DNA of 19,926 nucleotides, taken from assembly GCA_029865515.1 (NCBI GenBank), contig JAOUGQ010000018.1, positions 1 through 19,926 on the forward strand. Direction: 5' to 3'. The DNA comes from Nitrospirota bacterium (GTDB lineage Bacteria > Nitrospirota > Nitrospiria > Nitrospirales > UBA8639). Shown here in pieces: positions 1 to 8,500 of this stretch (the first letter of the stretch is position 1; each line of letters starts with the position of its first letter). The position numbers and the translations under genes were made by a program. The notes beneath the pieces are model-generated. The model saw nothing but the letters and a program-made list of their open reading frames with translations, ran no database searches and was not told the DNA's origin.

Positions 1-726
1 CTTCCAATTGATGAGATTCTCCCAAAAAGCCCGGCCGATGAGCACGACAGACACGTCTTGGACTTTTCCTGTTTGAAGAAGAGTCAGTGTTTCAAACAAT
101 TCGTCCATCGTGCCAAAGCCTCCGGGAAAAACCACCAGGGCTTTTGCTCGATTGAGGAAATGCATTTTTCGAAGGGCAAAATAGCGGAATTGAAAACAGA
201 GTGAGGGAGTAATGTAAGGATTCGGCAACTGCTCATGTGGTAACGCAATGTTGAGTCCGATGGATTTAGCGTTGACATCTGCGGCGCCTCGATTGGCCGC
301 CTCCATAATGCCGGGTCCTCCCCCGGTGATGATGACGAATTTACAACGCCCATCGATTTGACAACTGGAAGAAACCAGGCGGCCAAATTCACGGGCTTCC
401 TCATAATATGGAGAAAGCGCCGCATGGTTTCTGGCAATGGCGACGGCCCGTTTTTTTTCAGGATCCTGCGGTGAGGCCGCGAGTTCTTGTTCTGCGATCA
501 AGAGTTTGGCTTTGGCGTCTGCAGGTTCCAGAAGTCGGGCACTCCCAAACACCACAATGGTGGATTCGATACCCTCGTCCTGTTGGATCAGTTCGGGCTT
601 AAACCACTCCAATTGAAGTCGGACCGCCCGGAGTTCGTCCCGCTGCAAAAACTCCGGGTCGGAGTCCGCTCGTTGGAAGGCTGGAGATGATGGAAAAGGA
701 GAATCTGCTTGAGGCGAATTTGGCAT
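1..726 (-). CDS. LOG family (TIGR00730-type) Rossmann-fold protein, C-terminus cut off by window edge
   Basis: The first 242 residues are present and the rest lies beyond the window start. Translation shows the two LOG signatures: GGGPGIMEAANRGA at residues 135-148 and PGGFGTMDELFETLTLLQTG at 201-220, with the conserved LRKMHF stretch between them (185-190). LOG proteins release free cytokinin-type bases from nucleotide monophosphates in plants. Bacterial homologues are nucleotide-monophosphate phosphoribohydrolases, and older annotation calls them lysine decarboxylases. The roughly 50-residue N-terminal extension before the Rossmann core (IVVFGSAR at 57-64) is typical of the longer bacterial branch. 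The start ATG at 726 lacks a clear Shine-Dalgarno sequence, but a good promoter lies just upstream. The family call is firm; the substrate is not. Confidence 0.9.
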   Translation of the reverse strand, partial: MPNSPQADSPFPSSPAFQRADSDPEFLQRDELRAVRLQLEWFKPELIQQDEGIESTIVVFGSARLLEPADAKAKLLIAEQELAASPQDPEKKRAVAIARNHAALSPYYEEAREFGRLVSSSCQIDGRCKFVIITGGGPGIMEAANRGAADVNAKSIGLNIALPHEQLPNPYITPSLCFQFRYFALRKMHFLNRAKALVVFPGGFGTMDELFETLTLLQTGKVQDVSVVLIGRAFWENLINWK

Positions 727-761
727 AAGCACACACAAACTACGAAGAGGGAAGTGCACGG

Positions 762-790
762 ATTATAAAGGCCTTGGAAGTAATTTTAAA
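762..790 (-). promoter_or_regulatory. Candidate sigma70 promoter of the LOG-family gene
   Basis: Reading the minus strand, TTTAAA (790-785) is separated by 17 bases from a perfect TATAAT (767-762). This would start transcription near 755, about 30 bases before the ATG at 726. The -10 is a consensus match and the -35 matches 4 of 6. It is predicted by eye only. Confidence 0.5.
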
Positions 791-886
791 CTGCTTCATG
801 AAGATGAATGGCGGGAAATGGTTTTTCACAAGGCCGGATGGGGCTGCAGGTGGCACAAAAGAAACATAATCCCACCGGGGGGGGGA

Positions 887-916
887 TTGGTTGAGGACCC
901 ACGAATCGGGTATAGT
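887..916 (+). promoter_or_regulatory. Candidate promoter of the Crp/FNR-type gene, next to a poly-G run
   Basis: TTGGTT (887-892) and TATAGT (911-916) are separated by 18 bases, placing a start near 923 and a leader of about 25 bases before the ATG at 948. A run of nine G (877-885) directly abuts the -35. The match is moderate. Confidence 0.35.
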
Positions 917-947
917 GCGCAAGCTTTTGAGTTGATAAGAGTGAGCG

Positions 948-1670
948 ATGAAAGCAGCCTCTTCTCCAACCATTCCTGAATGTGAATCCTGCCCCAACCG
1001 GGAATTGTCCGATATTTGTCAAATCGTGCCTCCTGTTGAAGAACCCTTCGGGCTTATTAAACGACGGGCCATGTATCAGGCAGGCCAACATGTTTTTTAT
1101 GAAGGGCATGTGGCCCTGGGCCTCTATATCCTCTGCCATGGGCGGGTGAAGCTGACCCGGCTTAACCGTAAAGGGCAGCAGCGGCTGGTAAGCATTTTGG
1201 ATTCCGGCCAACTCCTGGAGAAACAGGCTTTTCAAGAGCAACCCGTGCATCAGGTGACGTGTGAAGTCTTAGAGCCTTCGCAAATTTGTCTGTTGGATCG
1301 AACCAGTTTTCTCTCGTTTCTGAAAGAACATGGGGAGTTGGCGGTCAAACTGGTTCAGGTGCTCAGTAAAGAAATGACGGCCGTGCTGAATGCGGCTGAT
1401 CAATTTGCCTTCACACCGGCACGGGAGCGATTGGCCAGACTCTTGTTGGAATTGAGCGATCGGTTCGGGGAACAGGAGGATGCTGGGGTTAGAATTACGC
1501 TCAAACTCAAACGGGAAGATCTTGCCCAAATGGCGGCTGTGACTGTGGAGACCGTTGTCCGGCTTCTTCATGATTTTCAGGAAGCCAGGCTTATCACTGT
1601 GCACGGGCGAGAGCTGATGATTCTGAATGCTGGTCGCTTAACAAAAATTGCCGGCACATCCCCTTGCTAG
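948..1670 (+). CDS. Crp/FNR-family transcriptional regulator with FNR-like cysteines
   Basis: The 240-residue protein has the full Crp/FNR layout: a cyclic-nucleotide-binding-type beta-roll (about 36-125), a long dimerisation helix (about 125-150) and a winged helix-turn-helix (about 155-235). C12, C15 and C24 near the N-terminus and C114 in SQICLLD line up with the C20/C23/C29 plus C122 pattern that holds the oxygen-sensing [4Fe-4S] cluster in E. coli FNR. A redox or oxygen sensor is therefore likely, although the gap between the second and third cysteine is longer. The recognition helix reads VTVETVVRLL (199-208), an E-x-x-V-R arrangement where FNR has E-x-x-S-R. The gene is transcribed away from the LOG gene. 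An outer-membrane protein gene follows 270 bases downstream, with a TTGAT-type half-site between. Targets are unknown. Confidence 0.9.
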   Translation: MKAASSPTIPECESCPNRELSDICQIVPPVEEPFGLIKRRAMYQAGQHVFYEGHVALGLYILCHGRVKLTRLNRKGQQRLVSILDSGQLLEKQAFQEQPVHQVTCEVLEPSQICLLDRTSFLSFLKEHGELAVKLVQVLSKEMTAVLNAADQFAFTPARERLARLLLELSDRFGEQEDAGVRITLKLKREDLAQMAAVTVETVVRLLHDFQEARLITVHGRELMILNAGRLTKIAGTSPC

Positions 1671-1943
1671 TTGCAAACCGCCTTCCTCACGAATTAATCC
1701 CCCCTTTACCCTATATGTGCTCTCTCCAATTTTAGGCCATTAGGCCTATCGAAAAGATTGATAACAATCTGATTAGCCATTGTCTTTTAATAATGATCAT
1801 TCTTCGTAATTCCTATACCATACAGCAGGTTTAGCGTATTCCTGTCTGAACGCGGGGATGAGGTGGGATGTGGAAAATCGAAATTTGAGGATACGTTCAT
1901 AACGGAATGGATGCAGAAGTTCTAACAAAATTGAGGAGGTGGC
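1671..1943. other. Intergenic region between the FNR-like regulator and the beta-barrel gene
   Basis: No gene is seen here. The stretch is AT-rich around 1750-1815. It contains TTAGGCC twice in tandem near 1732-1748, an FNR-like TTGAT-N4-ATC match at 1758-1769 and the perfect palindrome AATGATCATT near 1792-1801. It most likely carries the promoter and operators of the beta-barrel gene downstream. I could not settle on a single -35/-10 pair. Confidence 0.4.
1758..1771 (+). promoter_or_regulatory. Possible Crp/FNR-type operator upstream of the beta-barrel gene
   Basis: The sequence TTGATAACAATCTG matches the FNR consensus TTGAT-N4-ATCAA at 8 of 10 defined positions. It lies about 180 bases before the outer-membrane protein gene and is followed, about 25-30 bases on, by TAATAATGA, a possible -10 zone. 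The regulator encoded just upstream is a natural candidate to bind it. One site judged by eye is weak evidence. Confidence 0.3.
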
Positions 1944-1946
1944 ATG

Positions 1947-2720
1947 ATGGAGAGAGGCCGGTCCGTGAAAAAAATTGTGGGTTTGGGAGCGCTCACCTTG
2001 TGTGTCATGTGGGGAGCGCCAGCGGTCAGTTTTAGCCAAGTGGTACAAGCGTTAACGGTCGAGGAACGCTTAGAGCGTTTAGAGCAAAAAACCCTTTCCG
2101 TTTCCCCGGGGGCAGTTCAGGAAACGGGAAACATGGTGTTTTTCCGTGGAGGATGGGCGAATTTAACGAATGATCGTTCCAATGAGGTGTTTACGGATGT
2201 CTATGGGTTTAGCGGGTCAAATGATAATAATACGGGATATTATGTTGGGGCTGGTTTGGATTTAATGCTCACCCGCAATGTGTGGGACTTATTGCCTGGA
2301 ACGTGGGTGTTGGGGGAAATCGGGGTTGAATTTAAACGGTTTAATTCTGAAAAAGTGACGCAAGCTGTCCCCAGTACCTGCGGCGCTGCCATTCCTTCTT
2401 CCGGTTGCACGGTGGAAACGAACAAAAAAGTCCAAATTACCATGCTAACGGTCAATGTGGCACCAAAACTTATGTTCATGGAAGGAAGCCGTTTTCGTCC
2501 CTGGATCATCCCGGTTGGTCTAGATTTCCATGTCATCAGTCCTCCCTCGAATGATACGACCGTTTTAGATATTGGGGTGCAATTCGCGTTGGGTGCACAG
2601 GTCCGTGTCTGGAAGGCGCTGCATTTGGGCGTCGATGGGCGGTTTCATTTGGCAACCGGTCAGACAGATACCACCAATAATTTCGGTACCGCCGGAGCGT
2701 ACCTCGGGATTGCCTTTTAA
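1947..2720 (+). CDS. Predicted outer-membrane beta-barrel protein
   Basis: The protein starts with a basic N-terminus and a hydrophobic signal peptide ending near AVSFSQ. A short charged helix follows (TVEERLERLEQKT), resembling the periplasmic coiled coil seen in front of some outer-membrane barrels. The rest alternates polar and hydrophobic residues with many Gly/Asn turns and ends in YLGIAF, a terminal aromatic residue typical of barrels handled by the BAM machinery. A pair of cysteines 12 residues apart could close a disulfide loop. The ATG at 1947 is preferred over the one at 1944, because AGGAGG (1934-1939) then sits 7 bases upstream rather than 4. A strong hairpin follows the stop codon. 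The cargo or role is not recognisable. Confidence 0.8.
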   Translation: MERGRSVKKIVGLGALTLCVMWGAPAVSFSQVVQALTVEERLERLEQKTLSVSPGAVQETGNMVFFRGGWANLTNDRSNEVFTDVYGFSGSNDNNTGYYVGAGLDLMLTRNVWDLLPGTWVLGEIGVEFKRFNSEKVTQAVPSTCGAAIPSSGCTVETNKKVQITMLTVNVAPKLMFMEGSRFRPWIIPVGLDFHVISPPSNDTTVLDIGVQFALGAQVRVWKALHLGVDGRFHLATGQTDTTNNFGTAGAYLGIAF

Positions 2721-2758
2721 CTTTGTTAGTGTCCACGTTTGTTGAAAGTATACAATTA

Positions 2759-2793
2759 TCTGCCTCCCCCCATTTTTCAATGGGGGAGGCAGA
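2759..2793 (+). terminator. Hairpin after the beta-barrel gene
   Basis: A long stem forms between TCTGCCTCCCCC with ATT (2759-2774) and AATGGGGGAGGCAGA (2779-2793), with one bulged C and a tiny loop. It lies about 40 bases after the stop codon. There is no immediate U-tract (a run of five T comes about 15 bases later), so it may work as an mRNA 3' end or a weak terminator rather than a classical intrinsic one. Confidence 0.55.
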
Positions 2794-2861
2794 GAGAAGA
2801 AGTCAGTTTTTCCCATCTAAAAGTTCAGGGAGCTAAAAGTAAGTCGGACAACCGTCATGCT

Positions 2862-2894
2862 GAGAAAATTCTCTCCTGAGAGAGAAATTTCTCT
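2862..2894 (+). promoter_or_regulatory. Two tandem palindromes directly before the CopD-like gene
   Basis: GAGAAAATTCTC (2862-2873) and AGAGAAATTTCTCT (2881-2894) share the GAGAA-N2-TTCTC core, and their centres are exactly 20 bp apart, about two DNA turns. The second ends two bases before the ATG at 2897. The layout suggests a paired dimeric-repressor operator, or RNA hairpins that hide the start codon. Confidence 0.4.
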
Positions 2895-2896
2895 GG

Positions 2897-3415
2897 ATGC
2901 CTTCTAGTCCTCTCGCTACAATCTCGGAGGTGGATCTCTTTCATATTATATTGGTCTGGATCCATCTGGTGGCGGCGACCTTTTGGGTGGGAGGCATGTT
3001 GTTTCTCTCGCTTGTCGCAGTTCCGCTTTTAAAACAGGACGCTGACCCACAGTCAGCCCAACGCGGATTTGTGAATCTTGCCCGTAGATTCAGAACGTTC
3101 GTATGGGGCGCCTTGTCTCTTCTTGTAGTGACGGGGGCGGTACTTCTCGGCAATGTTGTCCATTTCTCCGCTCCGCTTTCCTCTTGGCCGCCTGTCGTTA
3201 TGACGAAATTAACACTGGTGTTGATGTTAGTGGTGGTATCTTTGGCTCACGATCGAATCATCGGGCCAAAAGTACGAATTCTCAAACAGAAGGGTGCTTC
3301 TGAGTTATCGATTGGAGAAACCCTCCTTCTCCGATTCTCGCCACTCCTGGGCCGACTGACCCTGTTGTTAGGGTTGGGAGTGTTACTGGCAGCCGTCATC
3401 ATGGTCAGATCATAA
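2897..3415 (+). CDS. CopD-like four-helix inner-membrane protein
   Basis: The 172-residue protein has four hydrophobic segments at about 16-43, 66-88, 100-118 and 146-169. The first carries WIHLVAATFWVGGMLFL, the conserved His plus W-V-G-G pattern of the CopD domain family of copper-handling and cytochrome-b-like membrane proteins. H118 at the end of the third helix is a second possible ligand, for haem or metal. A role in copper or haem handling is inferred from the family only. No clear Shine-Dalgarno sequence precedes the ATG; the last bases before it are a 14-bp palindrome. The RRM gene is convergent and shares a bidirectional terminator with this gene. Confidence 0.75.
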   Translation: MPSSPLATISEVDLFHIILVWIHLVAATFWVGGMLFLSLVAVPLLKQDADPQSAQRGFVNLARRFRTFVWGALSLLVVTGAVLLGNVVHFSAPLSSWPPVVMTKLTLVLMLVVVSLAHDRIIGPKVRILKQKGASELSIGETLLLRFSPLLGRLTLLLGLGVLLAAVIMVRS

Positions 3416-3446
3416 CGGGGAATATCAGAAAATAAGGAAAGAGAAT

Positions 3447-3487
3447 AAAAAAAGGGAGAGGCCTTGTGGACCTCTCCCTTTCTTATC
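3447..3487. terminator. Intrinsic terminator between convergent CopD-like and RRM genes
   Basis: A perfect 11-bp stem forms from AAAGGGAGAGG (3451-3461) and CCTCTCCCTTT (3471-3481) with a 9-base loop. Read on the minus strand it is followed by seven T (complement of A3447-A3453), so it is a textbook terminator for the RRM gene. In the plus direction the tail is only TTTCTTAT, so termination of the CopD-like transcript would be weaker. Confidence 0.85.
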
Positions 3488-3505
3488 AGACGTGTAGAGT
3501 TATCT

Positions 3506-3850
3506 TTAGAAGCGACTGCGCCGCTTTCCTCCAAAATCTCCTCCGCCACCGCCGCTGCCACCAAAGCCACCACGACCTCCACCACCACCACCGGTGCGGG
3601 GAGCTTGCGGTTTGGCCTCGTTGACCGTCAATGTGCGGCCACCAAACTCGGTCGAGTTCAGGGCTGCAATTGCCGCTTGCGCTTCCTCTGAGGAAGACAT
3701 CTCGACAAATCCGAACCCGCGCGATTGGCCGGTGAACTTGTCGCTGATGACGTTAGCTGATTCGACGGTGCCGTGTGCCGAAAACAAGTCGGTTAATTCT
3801 GCTTGAGTCGCGGAATACGGCAACCCACCTACATACAATTTTGAACCCAT
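3506..3850 (-). CDS. Glycine-rich RRM RNA-binding protein
   Basis: A single RNA-recognition motif fills residues 3-80. RNP2 is LYVGGL (5-10) and RNP1 is RGFGFVEM (44-51), with the aromatic residues that stack on RNA bases. A flexible tail of Gly with Arg/Phe follows (about 87-114, ending KRRSRF), as in the small bacterial and cyanobacterial Rbp family. Such proteins bind single-stranded RNA and are often cold- or stress-induced. AAGGAGG sits 7 bases upstream of the ATG. The upstream region is 381 bases long, leaving room for a long leader. The gene is followed by a strong intrinsic terminator. Confidence 0.95.
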   Translation of the reverse strand: MGSKLYVGGLPYSATQAELTDLFSAHGTVESANVISDKFTGQSRGFGFVEMSSSEEAQAAIAALNSTEFGGRTLTVNEAKPQAPRTGGGGGGRGGFGGSGGGGGDFGGKRRSRF

Positions 3851-4231
3851 GGGGTTCCTCCTTTTGAAAAGATGATATTGTCTTAGGCTCGAGAAGGGTA
3901 AAAGGGGAAGGAGTAGGCCACGGACGCTGCATTCATGCGACTCAGGTCAGACACTTCCGAGTTAATCTCTCGGGCAAAACAACACCGGTTACGGGCTTGA
4001 GTGATTGAACTCTCAAAGCTAAGCCCAGGGCGATGAGATAAAAAAAGAGTAGCACACATTTGAAACAAAAGATAGTGGTGAACAAATAGAGGTCAAGAAA
4101 GATCTGATTTGGATATGTTTTCTGGTAGGGAAGGAAGGTGTTAACCCGTTCTCTTCCTTCGGTATTTTCAACTTTCTCATTGATTGATTGATCCATTCGC
4201 CATGTCGGGAGGGCCATGAGAAATAATTCCA
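3851..4231. other. 381-base gap upstream of the RRM gene
   Basis: I find no convincing gene here. The AT-rich stretch 4030-4100 contains a promoter candidate reading toward the RRM gene. Near 4130-4160 a stem forms from GAAGGAAG and CTTCCTTC around a 15-base loop, possibly the 3' end of the pump operon although no T-tract follows. A short TTGA triplet repeat lies at about 4181-4193. An open frame for a 96-residue protein starts on the czcC stop codon but is unconvincing. Confidence 0.4.
4069..4096 (-). promoter_or_regulatory. Candidate promoter of the RRM gene with a long leader
   Basis: On the minus strand TTGACC (4096-4091) is separated by 16 bases from TATCTT (4074-4069). Initiation near 4062 would leave an untranslated leader of about 210 bases, which is unusual and resembles cold-shock mRNAs. 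It is predicted by eye. Confidence 0.35.
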
Positions 4232-5494
4232 TCAGGGTTGTGAAATGCCGCCAGTGACGCGTTCAAGTTCGGTCAGCGCCACGGAGAGATCGTATTTGGC
4301 TTGAGCATAGTCCAATTGAGTTTGCCGTAAGACCCGTTGTGCGTCCAACACGTCCAGCAGACTGGCTTCCCCGAATTTAAAGCTGACCTGGGCGATCCGT
4401 AGCGCTTCTTGCGCTTGCTTGAGCAACCCTTTTTCATACGTCGCAATTTGGGCGGCAGCGGCTTGGGAAAGCTGGATCTGCTGGGTGATACCCTTGAGAA
4501 GTTCATGCTTGGCCCGAAGAAGCATCGCTTCCCGTTGTCGCAAGGCCCCCTTGGCTTGCGCAATATCACCCTGGCGTTGATCCCACACCGGAAATGGAAT
4601 TGAAATCGCCCCCACATAGGCTTCCCGACCGGCGTCCCGTTGGTAGCTTCCCATAAGCGTTACATTCGGGATGCGAGCCTGCTGCTCCTGACGATGCATT
4701 TGTTGAGCTTCTTCCACCTGTTTTTTCCATTTCATGATCACAGGATGCTGAGCCAGGGCCTGTTCCGAGAGTGCCGGGAGGTGCAAGTCTCCAGGCCAGG
4801 CCGCAAAGCCGCCTTGAATGGAAAATTCCTGACCCAACGCTCCAGCGGTGAGGCTATTGAGCGAGGCTTGGAATGATTGGACGACACCCTTGGCCCGGGC
4901 GACTTCTTTTTGAACCTTCATGTCTTCCACCTTGACTTTCACGGCTTCAAACGGGGGTGCTTCGCCAGCGTCGACGCGACGGATGACGGCCTCCCGGACT
5001 TCTTCCATGGTCTGAACATTATGTATGGCCATTTCCGTTTGGCGTTGGGCGAGTAAGAGGTCATAGAAAGCCAGTTTGGTGGCGGCGATCAAATTCAGTT
5101 TGGCTTCTTCTCTGGATGCCACGGCGCCCTCCACTCCCGCTTGCGCCGCCTGTGCGCGAGCCGCTCGTTTCCCCGGCCATTCCAATGGCTGGCTGAGGGT
5201 GACATACCGTTCAGTGAGAGTGATCCCGGAAGGATCCTTTACGGTTCCTCGCCCACTCTGAAAAGAAAGGGTGGGATTGGGATAGGCGGAGGCGGAGAGT
5301 TTGTTGCCTTCCTTTTGTTCGATGATTCCCTCACTTTCGGTCACGAGAGGATTCTTCTCTAAGGCCATGGACAGAATGTCTTGAAGACTAAAGGTCGGGA
5401 CAGCGGGCTGTGGGATTGCCACGTCAGCTGCCAACGCAGAATGCCAGGTGAGACCACAAAGGATGATGAGCAACATGATCGGTTTACACCACAT
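4232..5494 (-). CDS. TolC-family outer-membrane efflux protein (CzcC/CusC-like)
   Basis: This is the outer-membrane channel of a tripartite metal efflux pump; the CzcA- and CzcB-like partners are encoded directly upstream. From the chosen ATG it is 420 residues, normal for the family. A signal peptide (MWCKPIMLLIILCGLTWHSALA) is followed by two outer-membrane-efflux repeats; the first begins near FSLQDILSMALEKNPLV and the second ends in the AKYDLSVALTELERVTGG helix. Long heptad-rich helices fit the periplasmic alpha-barrel. An in-frame ATG at 5560 overlaps the czcA end and would add 22 polar residues before the signal peptide. I prefer 5494 because AAGAAGGG lies about 9 bases upstream and the signal peptide then starts at residue 1. 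The spacing after czcA suggests co-transcription. It could be specific for Co/Zn/Cd or another divalent ion. Confidence 0.9.
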   Translation of the reverse strand: MWCKPIMLLIILCGLTWHSALAADVAIPQPAVPTFSLQDILSMALEKNPLVTESEGIIEQKEGNKLSASAYPNPTLSFQSGRGTVKDPSGITLTERYVTLSQPLEWPGKRAARAQAAQAGVEGAVASREEAKLNLIAATKLAFYDLLLAQRQTEMAIHNVQTMEEVREAVIRRVDAGEAPPFEAVKVKVEDMKVQKEVARAKGVVQSFQASLNSLTAGALGQEFSIQGGFAAWPGDLHLPALSEQALAQHPVIMKWKKQVEEAQQMHRQEQQARIPNVTLMGSYQRDAGREAYVGAISIPFPVWDQRQGDIAQAKGALRQREAMLLRAKHELLKGITQQIQLSQAAAAQIATYEKGLLKQAQEALRIAQVSFKFGEASLLDVLDAQRVLRQTQLDYAQAKYDLSVALTELERVTGGISQP

Positions 5495-5522
5495 GAAACG
5501 TTCCCTTCTTGTGACGACCCCA

Positions 5523-8500
5523 TTATCCCCCGCTCGAAGCGGTGTTTGTGGGAGGCTCATGGGGAATTGCTGGTTGTTTTCTCGAACGGCAAAGGGTTTC
5601 GTACAGCGCTGGAATAATTAATAGGGTCAAAGCCGTGGATGTGATCAATCCGCCAATCACGACGGTGGCCAGAGGCCGTTGGACTTCCGCTCCCATACTG
5701 GTCGCGACGGCCATAGGCAAAAACCCGAGACTGGCGACGAGGGCAGTCATCAAGACGGGGCGAAGGCGGTCCATGGCTCCCTGTGCGACGGCTTCCCGGG
5801 TTGGAAGCCCTTCGGTTTCCAATCCCTGGATGCGGCTCACTAGGACCACGCCGTTTAAGACGGCGATCCCGAAGAGAGCAACGCAGCCGATTACCGCTGA
5901 GATACTCAACGGCAAGCCTCGCATCCAGAGGGCGAAAATCCCCCCTGATAAGGCCAGTGGCACATTCAAAAAGATCAACAAGGCTGGACGAATGGCACCA
6001 AAAATCACAGAGAGAATAGCGATGATGAGAAGCAACGTAATTGGCACCACGACGGCCAGTCGTCGTGAGGCTTCTTCTAAATGTTTAAATTGTCCGCCCC
6101 ACTCCAGGTAGTATCCCTGGGGGAGTGTGACGTGGTCCCGGAGAACCTGTTGGGCTTCGACAACAAAGGAGCCGAGATCCCGGCCACGGATATTGGCTTC
6201 AACCACCAGACGGCGTTGAATATTTTGTCGACTGACTTGCGCGGGACCTTCATCCACTTCAATGGTGGCGACGCGGGATAATGGAACCAGTTCACCATGC
6301 GCGGTGGGAATCAGGATATTGCCAAGAGCCACCGGCCCGGCCGAGGCGTCGTCGGACAGGCGGACAATCAGGTCAAAGCGGCGTTGTCCCTGGAACACGG
6401 TCCCAACCGTTTGTCCTATTCTTGCGGATTCGAGGATGCCCAACACGTCTTTGGCACTTAGACCGTATCGCCCGATTTGATCCCGGTCCACGATCACCCG
6501 AATCCTGGGGACTCCGGTGACTTGTTCCACTTTGATATCTGCTGCCCCGGGCACCTGTTCGAGCGTGCGTGCCACTAAGTCTCCCTGATGGCGTAAGACC
6601 TCAAGATCCTCCCCGAAAATTTTGATCGCCAGATCGGATCGGGTCCCGGCTATGAGTTCATTGAATCGCATCTCAATCGGCTGGGTGAAACTGAGCCCCA
6701 CACCGGGAACTGCTTCAAGAACCGCAGCTTTGAATTTTTCGATAAGCGTCTCTTTCGAGGTGGTCGTGGTCCATTCGTTTCGAGGCTTCAAAATGACAAA
6801 GACATCCGACATATCAATGCCCATCACGTCCGTCGCCACTTCCGGACTTCCCGTTCTGGTCACGACCTGGACGACTTCAGGAAATTGGCGCAACGCCCGT
6901 TCCACGCCCAAGGCCGTTTCCACAGATTCGGTCAGGGAGACGCTTGGGAGTCGCCACACCTGAATGGCCATATCGCCTTCCTCTAATCGAGGAACAAACT
7001 CGATTCCTAATCGTGAGCCGATCAAAAGACTGAGGACAAACAGCACGACCCCGGGGATTACCACCATAGCCGGCCGGTTCAAGGACAAGGTTAACCAGGG
7101 GTGATAGAGCCGCCGCAAATACCGGATGAGCCAGGTTTCTTCATGGTTCGGTCTTGCGCGGGCAAACCAATAGGCCAGAACCGGAACTCCTCCCACAGCA
7201 AAGAGCAGTGATCCCGCCAAGGCAAAAATGACCGTCATGGCCATCGGCCGGAACATTTTGCCTTCTAACCCGAGTAAAGACAAAATGGGAAGATACACGA
7301 TGATGATAATGCCGACCGCAAATACAATGGGCCTCAACACTTCCCGTGCGGCTTCTTGAATCGTCTCCAGCTTCTCTTCCCTCGACTGGCCGGTGACATT
7401 CCCGAGCCGTCGCAGGATGTTATCAATCATGACGACCGAGCCATCCACAAGCAGGCCAAAATCAATGGCCCCCAGGCTCATGAGATTGCCGGAGAGCCCG
7501 GCTTGATACATGCCGGTGAAGGCCATGAGCATGGAGAGGGGAATGGCCAACGCCACAATAAATCCAGCCCGAAAGTCGCCTAAAAAGGAAAAGAGAATGG
7601 CGATGACCAGCAGGCCCCCTTCGAGTAAATTATTTCTGACGGTTTTGATGACTTTTGAGACGAAGAGGGTACGATCATAATAGGGTTCAATCACGACACC
7701 CGGTGGAAGGGTGGCTTGAATCTCCTGGACCCGTTCCTTCACGCGCTCGACCACCTGCTGGGCATTGGCGCCTGCCAGCATTTGAACCATCCCGATGACC
7801 GTTTCTCCCTCTCCCATTCGCGTGGCGGCACCCATCCGCAGGGCGGCGCCTTCCTTGACCTCTCCGACATCCCTGACAAAAATGGGTACGCCACCCGGCC
7901 CATGACTAATGACGATTTGCCCTAAATCCGTCGTCGTCGAAGCCATGGCTTCCCCTTTGATGAGATATTGTTCCCGCTCATGTTCAATGTACCCCCCGCC
8001 GGCGAGAACGTTGTTGTGTGCGAGGGCATCAAATACGGCTTTCAGGGTGAGATTAAAGGCCAGGAGTTTGCTGGGGTCGACGACCACTTGAAATTGCTTG
8101 GTCTCCCCGCCCCAGATATTCACTTCTACCACACCGGGAACGGCGCGAATCCGCCTGGCAATATCCCATTCAAGGAGGGTTCTCAAGTACATGGGGCTGC
8201 GCCCTTGTCCTTTGAGCGTGAATTGGTAGACCTCTCCCAGGCCTGTTGATAAGGGGCCCATCACAGGCCGTCCATAGGCGGCGGGAATGCGTTCGGTCGC
8301 TAAGGTCAGTCGCTCGTTAACCAGTTGCCGGACAAAATACAGATCGAGGTGTTCCTCAAAGATGGCGGTCACGGCTGATAAGCCATAGCGTGAGACCGAA
8401 CGAACTTCCTGTAATCCCGGTATGCCACTGAGTGCGGTTTCAATGGGAAAGGTGACGAATTGTTCCACCTCAATCGGACCAAGTGCCGGGGAACGGGTGA

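Noticed and set aside
84..437. A 117-codon minus-strand frame at the window start.
   Set aside because: It overlaps the LOG-family gene in another frame; only the other frame shows GGGPGIME and PGGFGTMDE.
3500..3600. Repetitive GCC/ACC triplets that look like a simple repeat.
   Set aside because: They are codons of the Gly-rich tail of the RRM protein read from the other strand.
4181..4196. Tandem TTGA tetranucleotides.
   Set aside because: Only three units are present in noncoding DNA; too few to claim a functional or phase-variable repeat.
3942..4232. Open frame of 96 codons whose ATG overlaps the czcC stop codon (TGATG) and which contains a hydrophobic segment.
   Set aside because: The overlap could allow translational coupling, but the sequence has no family resemblance, is AT-rich intergenic in character, and contains the best promoter candidate of the RRM gene.
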